Assembly (NCBI GenBank): GCA_002633025.1
Contig: NMRB01000030.1
Span: 392,137-456,136, forward strand
Reading direction: 5' to 3'
Source: Notospermus geniculatus
Lineage: Eukaryota; Nemertea; Pilidiophora; Heteronemertea; Lineidae
Length of the DNA stretch: 64,000 nucleotides
The notes under the pieces are model-generated. The model ran no database searches. It saw nothing but the letters and a program-made list of their open reading frames with translations, and had not been told where the DNA came from. Of the stretch, positions 1 to 15,100 are shown piece after piece. Position 1 is the first letter of the stretch, and each line of letters starts with the position of its first letter. Both the position numbers and the translations under genes were made by a program.

Positions 1-27
1 AACCTGGCTATTTTCTGTTCATTTCAG

Positions 28-124
28 AGGTCGGATAAAGCATTTAGATGTTGTTACTCTGCTCAGAAAGATCTCACCTCCATTAGGCTTCGGCAAGCTC
101 TGTCCACATAGAGTGGCATGTAAG
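28..124 (+). CDS. CACNA1D: CaV1 exon A (preIQ region)
   Basis: Acceptor ttcatttcag ends at 27 and donor gtaagc starts at 125. It begins with one base completing a Gly codon and reads [20 protein letters not shown], then [11 protein letters not shown]. It ends in phase 0. Upstream exons are outside the window. Confidence 0.93.
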
Positions 125-3100
125 GTAAGCATACACATGGTACCCTAGAATAAAGTGAGAAAAAATGAGGCCTCGATAGTCAAATTGGCCAGGCAGAGTT
201 GATGGACTGGCAACCGATATCCTTGAATTCTATATCTAGTTGCTTTGTGATTGGCATATCGTATGAGGTACTGCTGGACTCGGACCTTGCTGGGAAACTT
301 TCTCTTGTCTTTCAAAATGTTGCCGGTCCAACTGTCAAGGAACAATTGTTATATAACGCATGTTCATTTCTCTCCTTTGCAGAGATTAGTCACTATGAAT
401 ATGCCACTGAATAGTGACGGCACAGTTATGTTCAATGCCACTTTATTTGCACTAGTTAGGACATCACTTAGGATCAAAACAGAGGGTAAGTGTTACTTTT
501 GCAGTCTGTGTCAGAGTTTCTCTTTTGGTCTCCTGTTGAATTATGGGGTTAGTACATGTACTGTGTGTGCCAAGTTTTGCCTCTTTCAAGGAAATTCTAG
601 ACCTCATCATTCAGTTCGCTTCTTGTTTCTGTTTGCAGGTAATATAGATCAAGCCAATGAAGAATTGCGAGCTGTGATCAAAAAGATTTGGAAGCGCACG
701 AGTCCGAAGCTGCTGGACCAAGTGGTCCCCCCAGCCGGTAGTGAGTGTTCGGATGCACAGGGTCAAATATATGAATGCTACGAAACTTTTGTTTATTGCG
801 ACATGCATGAGATGTCAAAAACTGTCAAGGGAAAACATTTTAAGTTAGATTATAGCCTGCCTTCATTAAATTTCAAAAGAAAATACCTCTCCTTTCCTCT
901 CATTAGTTCTTTTACTAAACCTATTGGCGCTGTTCTAACAATTAGGGAGATGTAGTTGAAATAAGGGCAGTAGATGTGTCTAGCATTTTGGTACAGTGGA
1001 TGTTGAATGACAAAAAGGTTGTTTGCCAATTAGTATTCTGATAACTCAGAGAAGGATGCTGGTAAAGCATTGTTAATTTCTTAGGATTTTTGTTTCTTCG
1101 CCAGTTTTTCACCCACCTGATGGCCCCTTGCTGACACAAGGTCAGACCAAGTTGCAGAATTCAGGGTGGTTTTGTTTTCCTCGTTCTTGAAGCTTTCGAA
1201 CACTAAATTGCACTCAGTTGGCAATCAATTGCAAAGCAATAACAATCCTTCAGGTCATAGAGATAATGTCTATCAAACTTAGGAATTTCTTCAATGAAAA
1301 GATCAGGAGTTGGGCTGCAGTGTTAGAAATTCTCAGAGTTCTTCCCAATTTAAAATTGTCTTATCAGTAATTGTGAATGTTTTTGTACGGTTCATTGCCA
1401 TTTAGTTGCCCAAAGGGTTGAATTCACTTGTGCAGCTTAGGGGAGATGACGTAGGAAAAGTGAGACTTGCCCCATGATGAGTCTGCTTAGCTAGTTACCT
1501 GTCTGGTTACATGTATTACCAGCCACGATAACCCTAATGACTGGTATCAGTTTCTCTGTTGAGGTGGTTAACATGGAAGCAATTTGCTCGGCCTGGCAAG
1601 TGGAATATGATCAACAGTTCTTTCACGATCATTTCAGCTTCAACAGGCAAACAATTAGGCTAGTTTTGAAATGCTTCTGCTTTACCACTATTACTTCTTG
1701 CAGAGGATTCAGGCAATTTAGGGTCTCTGGATTTCAGATTTGTAGCTTTCAGTTATAGGGAATTCAGATTCGTTCTCTTTTTACTTCGGAAAATTCAGGA
1801 TGTTTTTTTCACTTAAGGACAAGGGAATTCTGAAAATGCTGAGAATTTGAAGTATCTTATGATTAGAAACTCCTATTGACATCAGGGCTGCACCTCTGTA
1901 TTCTGCTTCTGTGAGAAACGGTACAGAATTCTTAGGGAACTGACAATATAGTTACAACCAGCAAAGATGATTAACATGTTCACTTTGATCAGTTTCGTGC
2001 CCTTTGAGAGGAAGAAGAAAAAGAAAAAGAAGAAAGAGAGAAGTGAGTTGGGTCACTTTGTTTAGGCTCATGAAACTAAGCTCGCCTACATTGGAATTTT
2101 GAATGGTTTGGGCAAATGAGTTGTGAGTTGTAGCCACAGATTTCATTGTACCGGTATCAATGATGAAGAAAGCCTCTTTTATCAGCCTTTGTGGGGGTGG
2201 GGAGTTAAGGGGTAGGTAGGCCTAGATACTAATATTTCTTCTCTATTTTGGCATTGTGCTTCACAACAACTTTGCGAATGGAAGATTTCCAAGTTTAGTT
2301 CAATTTCTGGATTGTCCTGCATGATGGAATAGAATTACCTTGTAGTCCATAATTACTGCATCACAGGGCTAGTGCTATTACTATTATCAAGAATTTCTTA
2401 GCTCGTTTTGGTTACAAAATTATTCGGATCAGTTTTGTTGCTGCTGGTAGCTCTTTCCTTATTTGACTGATGGAGCTCTGTTCATTACAAGATTCTTTCA
2501 TTATTTCACATTTTCTTTTGATACACAACCTACTACCGATGTTTACATACATATTAGTCAGACTGTGTATTGCTTTACAGTTACAAAGAATCGAGTTTCA
2601 TAAATCCTATTATTCCCATATTAGGCTCCACATTCCCTTTATAAACCAATATCAGATAGCTCCCACCGACCAACATCATATACATGTATTGTAGCTCCCA
2701 GTTTGTCTCAATCCCTCTGGCTTATCCCACAGCTACCCTTTACCCTACCCTACCCACTTAAAATGAGCGACAGTTATAATTTGGCTACTTTTGGATACCA
2801 TCTTCTGGTACATTAGTTGTAGACTCTCATGATGATATGATCTTCGTTCCCATATATCCAGCCTGTGCAACTGAACTTAAATTTTCTAAATATTCTCTGT
2901 GTCTGTCATTTAGTGTTGTAGTTTTTGCTGTTATGTTTTGAAAGTTTGTGTTTCTTATCCTTTTAGCTCAATTAGTACTGGGAGATGAAACTTGTTAAAT
3001 TTTTATCATCCTGTGACAATCAGTAAACATTTATGTCTCGTGAGTGCCAAGAACCACTGATTACTTCAGGATGAATTCCTGTTGCAACTAATCAATTTGA

Positions 3101-6100
3101 ACAAATATCGGAATGAATTTGGTAGACTTCAGTGGTGTTTGCCACACACACTGTGGGTCGCTAATGTGCACACTAGTGTGCACCCAGTATAATGACCTGG
3201 GCCGACCGCACAGAAAGTCTGATAGTGCTTTTGGTGCCTATTGGCAGTTTATTAATGGGGAAATGCATTATAACTGACTGCCGATAGGCGCCGGTAGCAC
3301 TATCGAACTTTCTGTGCGGTCGGCCCAGTTGTGGTTGTGAAAGTTTGTATTGATGAATACATGAGTATTTCTCTCCCAGTGTCATTGACTTCACTGAGTG
3401 TTGGCTGCAATCTATGCTTGTTTTGTGACATTTTGCTTTCTTTGTTAAATATACCTACCCGGTACGTTTGTGTTCGTCTGCATGATTCTTCTGAAATGCT
3501 CTCAGACTCAGAAAAAGTTGCATTTGTTCAATTGCTTCATATCTCTTCATAGGGTGTGAACTTTACCTTGCTTTTCTGTGTAGTCCATTGCTGTTTAGTC
3601 ACTGCAGTTTTGCTAAGGTATTGCTAAGAGTGGGTGTGGCTTTACTCATAGCATGCATGATTATATGGCTCAAAATAAAAGGTAAAGCAGTACTCTCAAC
3701 TGGATATCACAAACACAAGCTGTGTGCATGTGGAAGTGACTAACGGTGCTCCTCCATGTGAGAGTTTTTTCGTACAAGATTAAGACCAGTAAATTGTTCT
3801 TGGTGACCCATGGAACATTGCCTAGCATTTCTCTCAGCAGTAACAACTTACAGTAATGAAAATTGGGTGGTTCATCACAAATGTGTTTGATTACGTAGAT
3901 TGGCCATTAATGACTGAAATTCCTTAGAAAAGTTTTTCCCAAAGAAATCGGTGTGTAAAGCAGTTCTGAAGAAGATAAAGACAAAAACTTAACAGTTATC
4001 ACATTAAAAATCTTTTAATCCTTCACAACTCTAAGAGTACCTGCTGAGCTGCCTCGTTCTCTTGATAGTCTCATGCTGAGCTTCGACGGCAGGTGTGAGG
4101 AATATTGATGTTCTCTGTTGACAACCTGTTGGTTTGGAATTCCAGTCGGTAAAGATCTGACCTCATAAGACCTCACACATAAAAAGAGCGGAAATCAGGA
4201 AATTCCTCTTTGTGGCCAATAGGAAATTCAACTGAGAAAATGAGAAGGTCCAGTAATGTATGGGCTTGAAATCCATAACTGAGGAGTTGGGTTAGCTAGG
4301 CCTACAAACCCAGAAAATTCAAACAATTGAATTTTGATTTTAGTGTTTTTCATCTCATTATCTCCTCCTTCAGTGTGTTTTGCATGATGTTGGTGTTTGT
4401 AGCTTTAGTGTCATAATAACAGAAGTGCATTATTTGATGACATTGTTTTCAACCAATTTCGTAAAATGTCATCTATACTGCACAGTTGGAANAATTGTTT
4501 CTCAAGTGGATATCACAAACACAAAGTGTGTGCATCTGGAAGTGACTAACGGTGCTCCTCCATGTGAGAGTTTTTTCGTACAAGATTAAGACCAGTAAAT
4601 TGTTCTTGGTGACCCATGGAACATTGCCCAGCATTTCTCTCAGCAATAACAAACTCACAGTAATGAAAATTGGGTGGCTCATCACAAATGCGTTTGATGT
4701 AGATTGGCCATTAATGACTGAATTCCTTAGAAAAGTTCTTCCCAAAGAAATCGATGTGTAAAGCAGTTCTGAAGAAGATAAAGACAAAAACTTAACAGTT
4801 ATCACATTAAAAATCTTTTAATCCTTCACAACTCTAAGAGTACCTGCTGAGCTGCCTCGTTCTCTTGATAGTCTCATGCTGAGCTTCGACGGCAGGTGTG
4901 AGGAATATTGATGTTCTCTGTCGACAACCTGTTGGTTTGGAATTCCAGTCGGTAAAGATCTGACCTCATAAGACCTCACACATAAAAAGAGCGGAAGTCA
5001 AGAAATTCCTCTTTGTGGCCAATACGAAATTCAACTTTTCACCAATATCTGTACAAAAATGAGAATGCCCATTAGTGTATGGGCTTGAAATCCATAACTG
5101 AGAAGTTGGGTTAGCTAAGCCTACTGTACAAACCCAGAAAATTCAAACAATTGAATTTTGATTTTAGTGTTTTTCAACCCATTATCTCCTCCTTCAGTGT
5201 GTTTTGCATGATGTTGGTGTGTGTAGCTTTAGTGTCACAATAATAGAAGTGCATTATTTGATGACATCTTTTTCAACCAATATTTTGTTAATCGTCATCT
5301 AAATACTGCACGGTTGGAAGAAGCCGGACTGGCTTTAACGTGGGCATCTATTTCGTATCGTTTCAGGGGATGATGACGTCACCGTTGGAAAATTCTATGC
5401 AACTTTCCTGATTCAGGATTACTTCCGTCGATTCAAGAAGCGGAAGGAGGCAATGCAGAAGATGCAGATGGGGCATGAACACACGAACGCCCTCCAGGTA
5501 AATTATCAGCTTGATCTTTGATGCCATTTAATTGTCAGATAACTAGGGTCTGTGTTTATTACTCTGCGATGTGACATGTATTCATTGCCCCTCAGTGTCT
5601 TTAGCAAGTTTGCAATGAAGTCTTCATCTTATTACATGTGGGTATTAACCCTTTCACTTGCCATGGCCATTTTATTGGAAATAAAAATATGTTTATTGAA
5701 ACCTTGAAAGACTCCTGAAACCTGTCACATAGGTATTCATTAGAAAGCTCTCAATGAGCACTTTCCAATGACTACCTATGTGGCTATGTTTCTGTAAGAT
5801 TTCAGGGTTTGGTATGTTTGTCAATTTCAATGAAATTGCCACTGGCTGGGTTAATATTGTGTTAAAATTATGTGTTTGACATGTCTTCTCCTTGTCTAGG
5901 TGGTCTAATGTTCTAATCTGATTTCTTACCATAAATGCAGAGGGGATATTTTAAAGTCGCACTTCGTGAAAAGATGATTAACCATGAATATTGTCTATGA
6001 CATTTGTGATAATATGTTCTCTAATGATGAGGTTGGATGCAAAATGAGTGTAACGTGATTGATTCCCTAAGTAAAACAAGTGACCAATTTGAATTCAGTT

Positions 6101-9100
6101 CAACTGTGACTTTCCTCATTTCGCATCGTACCTGTCTTTGATAACACAAATTCTGTTTTGTTGGCACTGTTTATAACATTGATGGCCTAACACTGTAACA
6201 TTAAGGGTGCCCCTGAAGGATGGTTTTCTAGAAGTAAGATTATTCTATGCCCGTTAAATAGCACTTCTTTATTGACAGGCCAGAACTTCAGAACTCAAGT
6301 ATATTACCTATTTGTAGCAGTCAGGACACCTGAAACCCAGTTTTATCAATTTTTTCCTATCGCGTCGTGGTGCTGGCAATAGAACTCAGTTACTTATTAG
6401 TCAATTTTTATGAGTTGAAGCTGTGAGCAAGATGTTAGACTCCTCATTTTCATGATTTTTTTACACTCAGCATCTTCAGGTAAGATGGATTTTTCACGCT
6501 CCCTCTTGGTGTAATCCAGCGATGCACAAACCCCTTTACCAGTGGATGAATATCAGTCACAATCAGAAGTCATTGTCGGCCATCTTTTTTTCTGAAAAAT
6601 CAGCCTCCATCCAGTTGAAGTGGTGGGCCATTTTGAAACAATTCAACTCTGATGTGTTTGGGACTTTTTCCTGAACAAGATTTGACGTTCATATTCCTGT
6701 ATGGATTGACTTTGGTGTCTTCCAGGAGTCCTGTCATTGTACGACTTAGGACATTTGATGCTGTTTGAATGACCTCTGAAGGTCACACACAAAAGTGCTG
6801 TTGATGATCAACATGGCTAGGCTTCCAGAGGGTCTTCACGGTTGTCCCTGCATTGTGCAAGATGGTGCATGCAGTGTATTAGTGATTAAAGACTTTTAAA
6901 AAAGTTCAAGCATTCTTTGAACGTGAGGTCTCAAACGTCTTCAGTATTAAAAATCCAACGTGACTGATTGTCCACAGTGGTGGTTCGGAGCACTTTTATT
7001 TTTTAGATAGGAGTCGATCCCTATGTTAGATTCATTATCAGTTGGATTATGGGATTCTAGAAATAGGCAGAATCGACTGTATAATGAGGGCTGGTGCTTA
7101 ATTTAGCGGAAGAGGCAGGAAGGGAGGAACATCAGCAGCCAACAAAAGTGTCCATCTAAAAAATGTGGTATTGGAAGAAATTACAAAGCTGTGTGCAACA
7201 CATGGGCCAGTGATGAATTCCACACTTCTCTGAATAGCCACAGCTAGGGTGGATTTTCAAAGCAAAGCATTGGAAATCTGCAATTGGCATTGCCGACGCT
7301 GAATAGTTCATTCTCTCAGCCGATATCTGATCATGGCAGTGTTTCAATCAAAGTTTCAAGTCGCCTCCTAAATATCAGTCAGGAAACTTTTGTTGGTTGT
7401 GCTGTCATTGTCATGTTAGAATGTAGTGATCCCCTCCCCAGTCTGGTGGTATTGGTCTGTGATCGTCTCCCCTTGCACAAACCCCTTGTTGATTTGTTGT
7501 GGTGTGGTGTGTCCCTTCATGCTGGAAGCAGGGCCTTGGCAGTCAGCTAGGATACAGGCCCAGCATTTTTCATGAGACGAGGAAGGTGCAGAACCTCATA
7601 TTTTTTTGCCTCCAACCTTGGTATACTACTATGTTGCTCATATTGTTGACGGCAGTGTGTCAGTCATAGTCCTGGTCCTGGTCCCTGTCAGCTTTCTAGA
7701 TTGTTGAAATGGGTTGCCATGTTCTGTTGAAAGTCATCCAGTGATGTGTCTGGTGTAGGCGATATTTGGTTGAACTGAGTCTTCAGGAAGGCAAGGTTCA
7801 GGATTAACAAACTCGTTTGTCTTCGGATGAATACCCTGAAGTTTTTTTGGCCAGGTTTTCCAGGTCCAGTTAAATATCAAACTCAAGATTAACTGAATCT
7901 CACAGTTTGGTCTATCGTCTTTGCTTCAGTCTGGGCTCCTTTATTGTGGCTTCTCCCATTCCTTCAACCTTACCTGGCTCTGTGAATATCCCAAACTGGA
8001 AAAGGTGCGATGCCCCTTGTCCTTTGCCGAAGACTTGGTATGAAATTCATCCCTTACAGTGAAAAAGTTTCTGCTGTGGTAGGTCCATTGCCCCTGCTTC
8101 ATGTCTGCTGATTCATCCTGGGATGCTGGTCAAACTAGACACTGCATGGCTTGGATGACAAAATGCTGTAGGCTTCAAAACTTTTTTGGCTTATTCAAAA
8201 ATTGTATGTTGGAACTTTTGCACAGAATCAGCAGAGACAGCCTAGCATAATCCTATCGTTCAGACGGGCGATGCCCAAGTGGCAGATGTGGGAGACATCA
8301 ATATGAACATTGAAAATGTTTGGTAAGTTTGAGGACATATTGAAACTGCATGTAAATGGGAGAATGGCATCTGCTCCAGATGAATTTTCTGGTCTGGGCT
8401 GTGCTCGTTCATTTTGGATGAATTTTGAAAAAGGAAAGTGGGTTATGGTGTTGATTGTGAAATGTACATGGCATTTGGGAAAAGAAAGGAAGTGGGTTCA
8501 CTTGCATGATGTTCCTTGATTTGTCTTACTGTGAAATGGGGTTATTGACTTGGTGAGAACTGTTTTGTTGGGTAGTGAAGTTGGCAAGAAATGGAATTGC
8601 CAAATTAACACTTGGCACTGACCCTGATTACTAGGCTGTTGGAAATCCCCCTGAATAGTTTTGGTTAAGCCCCCTATGAATAGTTTGGTTAAGTAAACAA
8701 TGCAAAGCACAAAAATGCACTCAAACGTCAAAGAAATCTTTTCTGACTTCTGTTGAACTTGAAGTCATGTGATGTATGTGAACAATATTAGAAACAACTC
8801 TCTGATGTTTTTATGAATCCAGTGAAATTGAGTATCCCTCTGATTGCAGCCAGAGCCTGGTGAAAGTGTTACCTGATTTTGACTGGTCGATTCGAGCCGT
8901 TTCAGGTTTGTTGTTTCTTATCTCCGCAGTCAGGTTTTCACTCAGCTTCTTTTTCAAAGCAAATCCAACCCAACCTGGCAAAGTTTTTCAAACACAATCA
9001 TTCCATTTTTGCTTGCCATTTCATTGGAAATAGATGCTGGTATTTTCATTGGCTCTTTCGTCTTGAGATTTTGCATGGACATGGTAAGCTTCTGCCAATA

Positions 9101-12100
9101 GGAATTCCCCTTTGCAAGGTTGAGTCTTGCCTTTGGAAGTCAATCTAAAGGAATGGTGTCCTGCCTTTGATACAAATTGATTCCTTCAGTACGCAATAGA
9201 TCCTGCGGACATGACCTTGCTTTTCTTTGAGAAAGCCTTCAACTGTAGAGTGCATTTGAATATGGTACATTGGCTGTCAGATGCTGCTGCTGGTGGTTCC
9301 ATTTTGTGCATCTCACAGGAGTCAAAGTCTCATTTCATGTTCATTTCCTTTTGGCCCTAGGTTGCATCCCCCCATAAAACATATTTCTGGCCTTATTGGT
9401 GCAATTACAGGTGCTTTTTGTGAGAAATGTGTATTTGCTTTCAAGTTGCCTTGCAGTGGAGCTTACTGTTGATTTGTCCCAGTCCTTCAGGGTGAAGTCA
9501 ATGTCCGCTTTGACATCAACTTGCTTTTACCTACGCAACGATTTTTGGCATTGCTTACTTGTGGAGTTCATCTAGGTGTAGGGATGTGGGAATTTTGCTC
9601 TGACATCCAATTGCTTTTAAAGTCAGTGACTTAAGACTTTGCTTATTTACCTGTGGAGGTCTTTGGGTACATAACTAAGTGCTTTTTTGCCTTCTGTTTA
9701 AGGTTGAGGCAACCTGTCGTCTCTAATTTCATGAGTCCCACGGTTGGTTCACACTTAACCTTTGGCTGTTCTCTGCTCCCTTTTGGTGCTGGGTTCTATA
9801 CAGGGCTTCAGAAATCTGCATGAAATTTAGGCACCTGAACAACTCACAGCCGGCATGGTATAATGGTAAGAGGCGAATGGTGCGTTCTCGTCACCAAGAA
9901 ATGATCTCAAAAAGTTTCAGTTTCAGCTGAATGAGATATTGTCAGTGATGAACTGCAGCTTTTGATGACAGCGACTCTGCTTTTGGAAGCTCTTGGAATA
10001 AATAATTGAGAGTAGGCCTAAAGAATAGGTGGCTCATGAAGTGGTCCTCAAATGAACTAATTATATATAATTGAACCATGTCAGAAACCTATGGAGGCAA
10101 ACTAAGGACTGACTGAATTGAGTCAGACTGCTTTGGGATATGTCGTTAAGGACTAAACAAGGTCTGTGAAAGTTTCCAAATAAGAAATAGATCTGTAAGG
10201 AAGAAGGAAGATAATGATAGAGATTTGTGTGTGTCCCTTGTCCTTAGAAACTCTTTGTCTCCTTGTCATGTATGTGGGTAGTGGTGAACAATCATGGTGC
10301 ATGCAGTACTCAGGACTTTCTTCTAGTATTATTGATATCTCTGTATCCCTTATTTGGTGATGGGTGCTCCTCACTTCCAGTGGCAGTCTCTCTTTCTTTG
10401 AGGTGATTATGAAGCTTGTCCTGTAGAGGGTGCTAAAATTGTTTAGAAAAGTGATTTGTGTCAAAAATGAGCTTATTTGTAAGAAAAAGGTGAGTTTTCT
10501 TGGTTTGTGATCATTGGAACTATGATAATGCTAGACTTTGAAATCATCACTCAGATCCAACTTGACAGTAATCATTACACTGACACATTTTGACTGACTC
10601 TCTTACCAGCAACAAGCCATGTCATGTGAAGGAGTCATCATAAGCTTTTGTGAAAGAATCCTGTTATGAATACCTTGGGCTAGGTTGATTTAGAGAGAGA
10701 ACATGCCTCCAATAATAGAGCCCATCCTTGCTGAAAGTAATTCATGTTGAAGAACTGTTGGCAAAATATTACACTGTAGAATCAGATTTGCAACATCAGT
10801 GAAATCGCTTGCGTCTGTTCAGAACTAATATGAAATCAAAGAAACTTCTTCAACTCTATTGTTGTTAGTTTAGTAGTTGATATTGTAGTTGGAAGCCTTT
10901 ATTTCAGGATGTTATAAATGGCCACCCCCGTTCATCCAAGACGGTCAATCGATAGTCCGTCCCGATAATGTTTTAAGTTACCATATTTTTTTCAGACGAG
11001 AAACTAAGTTTTGCAACGCCAAATTTATATGCCTCTTCCATGAATGACAAATGAATTGATTTAAAAAGTCTACCCAAAACTTAAAAATTGTTGAAATATT
11101 TGTTCTGTCATCAACGTCAGTACATTTAGATTGCTGTGTGGTCAACAGAGCGAAGTCTGTGGAAGATTGGGTTGGAAACAAGATGAAACAAATTTCTGTT
11201 TGAATGGGTCTGGCAGCTGTGGCCCCTCTGCCAAAGATGGTTGTTAATTTATTTTGTTGCATGTTGTAATAATTGACATTGATTGTGAAGTTGTATTCCA
11301 ATCTCCAAGGGAAGTGTACCAAATTTGCAGTGTAGTTTCCTTTTTCATAAGATTTCTCGCCAATTGGAGATTGCCGCCAATGGTACCAGCACCTTGGAGG
11401 CTGAATTCCGTCAGTATTTGATGGGTAACACTACGTTTTCCTTCTCACGACACAGCCAGATCAGCCGCCAGCTTTGCCGCACGTGCCGAATACTCATAGT
11501 ATTCACAAGGAATGCGTGTTTTGGTGTCGTATCCATCACTGCCCAACTTATAAATCATTACCAGTGCACATATACGTATACATACTGTGTAAATCAAAGT
11601 TTTCTTATGAATAAGTGTAAAATTTCCAGCACTGGTGTCCATAGAAAATAAATTGTCTTGGACTGTAAAATTGCCATTTTGTTGATGAAAAATACGATCC
11701 TTCTTTGGACTTCATTGACACCCATATCAGGCTCAAATGGCTTGACATGCAGCAGAGGCCTTCCACAACACATTTCTGGGTACCTCTTTGTTTTCCCCAA
11801 CACTGAGCCTCATTCCTTATAAAAGTTCAATGTTTTTTCCTTTGGGGAAACTTTCAGCTACAAATCAATGCAGACGTCATTCATGGAAAGGTCGGCCCTT
11901 ACACAGACATCATTCTCACTTGGTGTATATGGTGCCCGAGTGTAGACCATGTCCCTGTGTTTAGTCTGGCGTTAAGTTTAATTTAGCTCTGCTTATTTTC
12001 TTTGGTTAGGCTGGACTGCGTGCAGTGCATGATCTAGGACCTGAAATTCGACGCGCCATTTCTGGGAACTTAGACGAAGATGAATTCCCAGAACGTGATT

Positions 12101-15100
12101 TTGAAGAACCTATGCATAGGGTAATTGACCATTGATAAATCTTGTCTCATTATGTCCTGCACCAGTGACGATCATTTCTCTATCTGCTTATTTTACGCAT
12201 TGCTTGATACTGCTTTTCCTAGGGTTTCAATAAGCATCTCAGCCTGTGGCAGTGCATAAGAATATGGGATGAATATTTATAAGAAAAATTGGCACAACTT
12301 TCAAATGACAGTGAAGGCACTTGGATGAGATTAAGATTTTAGTTTGTGAGAAAAGGATTACCGGTACTTATAAGCTAATCAAAGATACAATGCACTGGAC
12401 TGAAAATTTTGGGCCCTTTCCACCCACTGCTCCTTCTTAATTACATGTATGATCACGATGATTCATTGAAATATTTGAGCATGTCACTGGATTCACAAAC
12501 CTAAGAAATGGTAGTCATTAAGGGCATTCAGTACTGGAGTTGATATGCATTGAAGTTTGGGACCACGAATTAAAAGAGATTATGTAACTTCAGCCAATGA
12601 AAAACAATCATACGACAAAGAAACTGGTGTTTCATCATGCACTGCTGTTAAAGAAGAGATGTTGCATGCTCCCGGCCTGATTTCTGCTTATTTTCTGCAC
12701 GTGGTGTTGTGCACTTGTCGTAGCTCCGATCCCTTCACCCCCAGTCAGCATCACCCACATTACTAAAGCCCTTTCTGCTTCAGATTATACCTTCCTGCAA
12801 TGGGGAAGTTTGGTTCTCACCAGAGTTGGCCAAATCATGACGTACATGTCAGAATTTTGCTCAGGCTACCAGTTTGTCTCCATGAAAAGCAACAAAGTCT
12901 TGCTCAAAATTGAATATGACCAGTTTGCGATGACGGAATTTCATCAAAAGCCAATCACTGGACTCAACTTGTATTCAGACTGTGCGTGAAATGGACTAGA
13001 CACTTGTAGGACAGGTGCCTTCATCTGGTCGCTAAGGCCCTAAGAGTCCCCAAGTTTCAAGTCCATTTCACCCCAAGTTTGAATGAAATCACTAAGTTAC
13101 ATAGTTCTGTGGGTTCTTCTTTGAATGACTTCTGTTTCCATCCGAGGTCAACTCTGTCTTGTTAAGCTTGCTCATCTTGATTTTTATTTCCCAGGCTTAG
13201 TCTTTCTTATTCCTTTTCCTTCAGGCATGGTTTTGATTATTTTAATCAATTCATAATGGAAGGGGCTTTTTGCTGAATTGCTTCTGACAACAGATGTACA
13301 GAAAACTGTAGTGACATGAAGGGCCGTATTCATAAAGGGTGTTTAAGACTTAGACGCATGTAACTTCACTAAATGCACACGCTTCCACCATGCATTTGAT
13401 GAAGTTACACGCATCTAAGTCTTAAACACCCTTTATGAATACGGCCCGAAATGTGTAGAAAACTGGTGATCATTAACCCTTTTGTCGCCAAGGCACATTG
13501 TCAAATCTGAAAATGTACAAAACTGACACAAAAGTAACTAAATCCAATGAATAAGGTATTCATTGGAAAGCTCTCATGGAGTTCTTTCCAATGAATACTT
13601 AAGTGAGAGGATTTCCTTGATTCAAAGGAATCTTGTACATTTTCTATCAATGATGAAATTGCCCTGACAGTGAAAGGGTTAAGGGTGAAGAATTCGTGGT
13701 GGTATATGGTACATGCGGAAGTTGACTGTGCAATGTATCAAGTAAATTTCAATGTGACGTAAAAGTACTGAACGAGGGAGGTTGTAGTCTTATTAAAATC
13801 TCCCAGATCAAACCATGCATGACCTGTAGCTTTATTGCATGATTCCTTAGATTCTTGGACACAGCATGATCCGACCATATCCATACAGACCCTCTTCCTA
13901 TACACTCCACCACCACACACACAAAGAAAGGCATACAACATTACGCCCTTAAGTTGTGTTTGAGAGTTTTCTAAATTTTTTCGATTCCATAGCATGCATT
14001 CAAATTTTATCATCCAATAAAAATGCCTGTATAGTCATATACTACATGTATGGGGTTCACGTATGTTACCCTAACATTTTAATGAAATGTCACATTCAAT
14101 AAATTTACTATCAAAAATAATGTATGGTAATTTTCAGGTTGTGAAAATATAATATTTGTGTTCATTGTCCATTGCATTTAATAGCATTGTTGATTTGCCA
14201 ATTTGGAATGCGAGTTACGCATGACCTCATGCACTTTTGATAAAGGATTCTGTATGTTAGGCCTGATAAGTTTAGTGTAGAGACCTTTTACAGGTTTAGA
14301 ATAGAAATTTCTTCATCTCAAATCAACCCATCCACGAATATTGAGATTTAATATAGTGAGTTGCACACTACTCGCCCAACTTGGGCATTAAGTGGAGCAC
14401 GACTTCGTACATGGAAGTTGCCATTGGCAAGTTATTGGTTATTATATGGTGTTGATCTGAGGTAAAGTTGATTTGATTCTATCTAGCAAATTAAGTAGGA
14501 TCCTCTGCACTGTAGAGGTAGATCATATCAGTGTGAGAGTTCTCTAGCCCCCTGGGGTAAACACCTTACTAACTACTCATTACTAATATGAAATTCAAGC
14601 AGGTTAAATTGTCGGTGCAGTTCAAATAATATGGTTTCATTTTACTGTCTTTCGTGGAGGACCTGGGAGAAAGAGTGTTGTGAAAATGTGAGAGGCTGCT
14701 TGCCTGTTGAATTCTGTTATTCGAGGCCCATATTCAGAAAACCACTTAAATCTAAGTATGACACTTATCCTTTTTTCAACGCAAAAGATAAGTATCACAC
14801 TTGACTTAAGTATATTTATGAATATGGACCCAGAAGTTCTACTTGAAAATCAATTGGATCGGAAGTGAACGTGGGGCTAACCATAGAAACTTTGTCACCT
14901 TTCTTTAATTTCATAAGGCAGCCAAGTTTTCACTCCTATGTTCCTGGAGGTGCATGGCCACAGTGTGACATTTTAAAACTCTTTTTCCCAGTGTTAATGG
15001 ATCACACTTCAGCACTTGATACACTATCAATCATTTCTTTGTTGCATTCGATAAGCACAATGGCTCCACATGATCTGTTCCCTCATCCACTTTGTGTCAT

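Larger units (their letters stand above)
738..5366 (+). other. CaV1 intron C-D with palindrome, hairpin element and a near-identical tandem copy
   Basis: This 4.6-kb intron has no coding potential that I can support. It contains an 18-bp perfect palindrome at 3166-3183, a 132-bp hairpin element at 3197-3328, and two ~806-bp near-identical copies meeting at the N at 4492. Confidence 0.7.

Noticed and set aside
251-955. 234-codon open frame across 251-955
   Set aside because: It reads through an intron between CaV1 exons B and C; only the exon segments show conservation and splice sites.
9845-9900. tRNA A-box-like sequence (GGCATGGTATAATGGTAAGAG)
   Set aside because: No B box or acceptor stem follows at the right spacing, so neither a tRNA nor a SINE can be supported.
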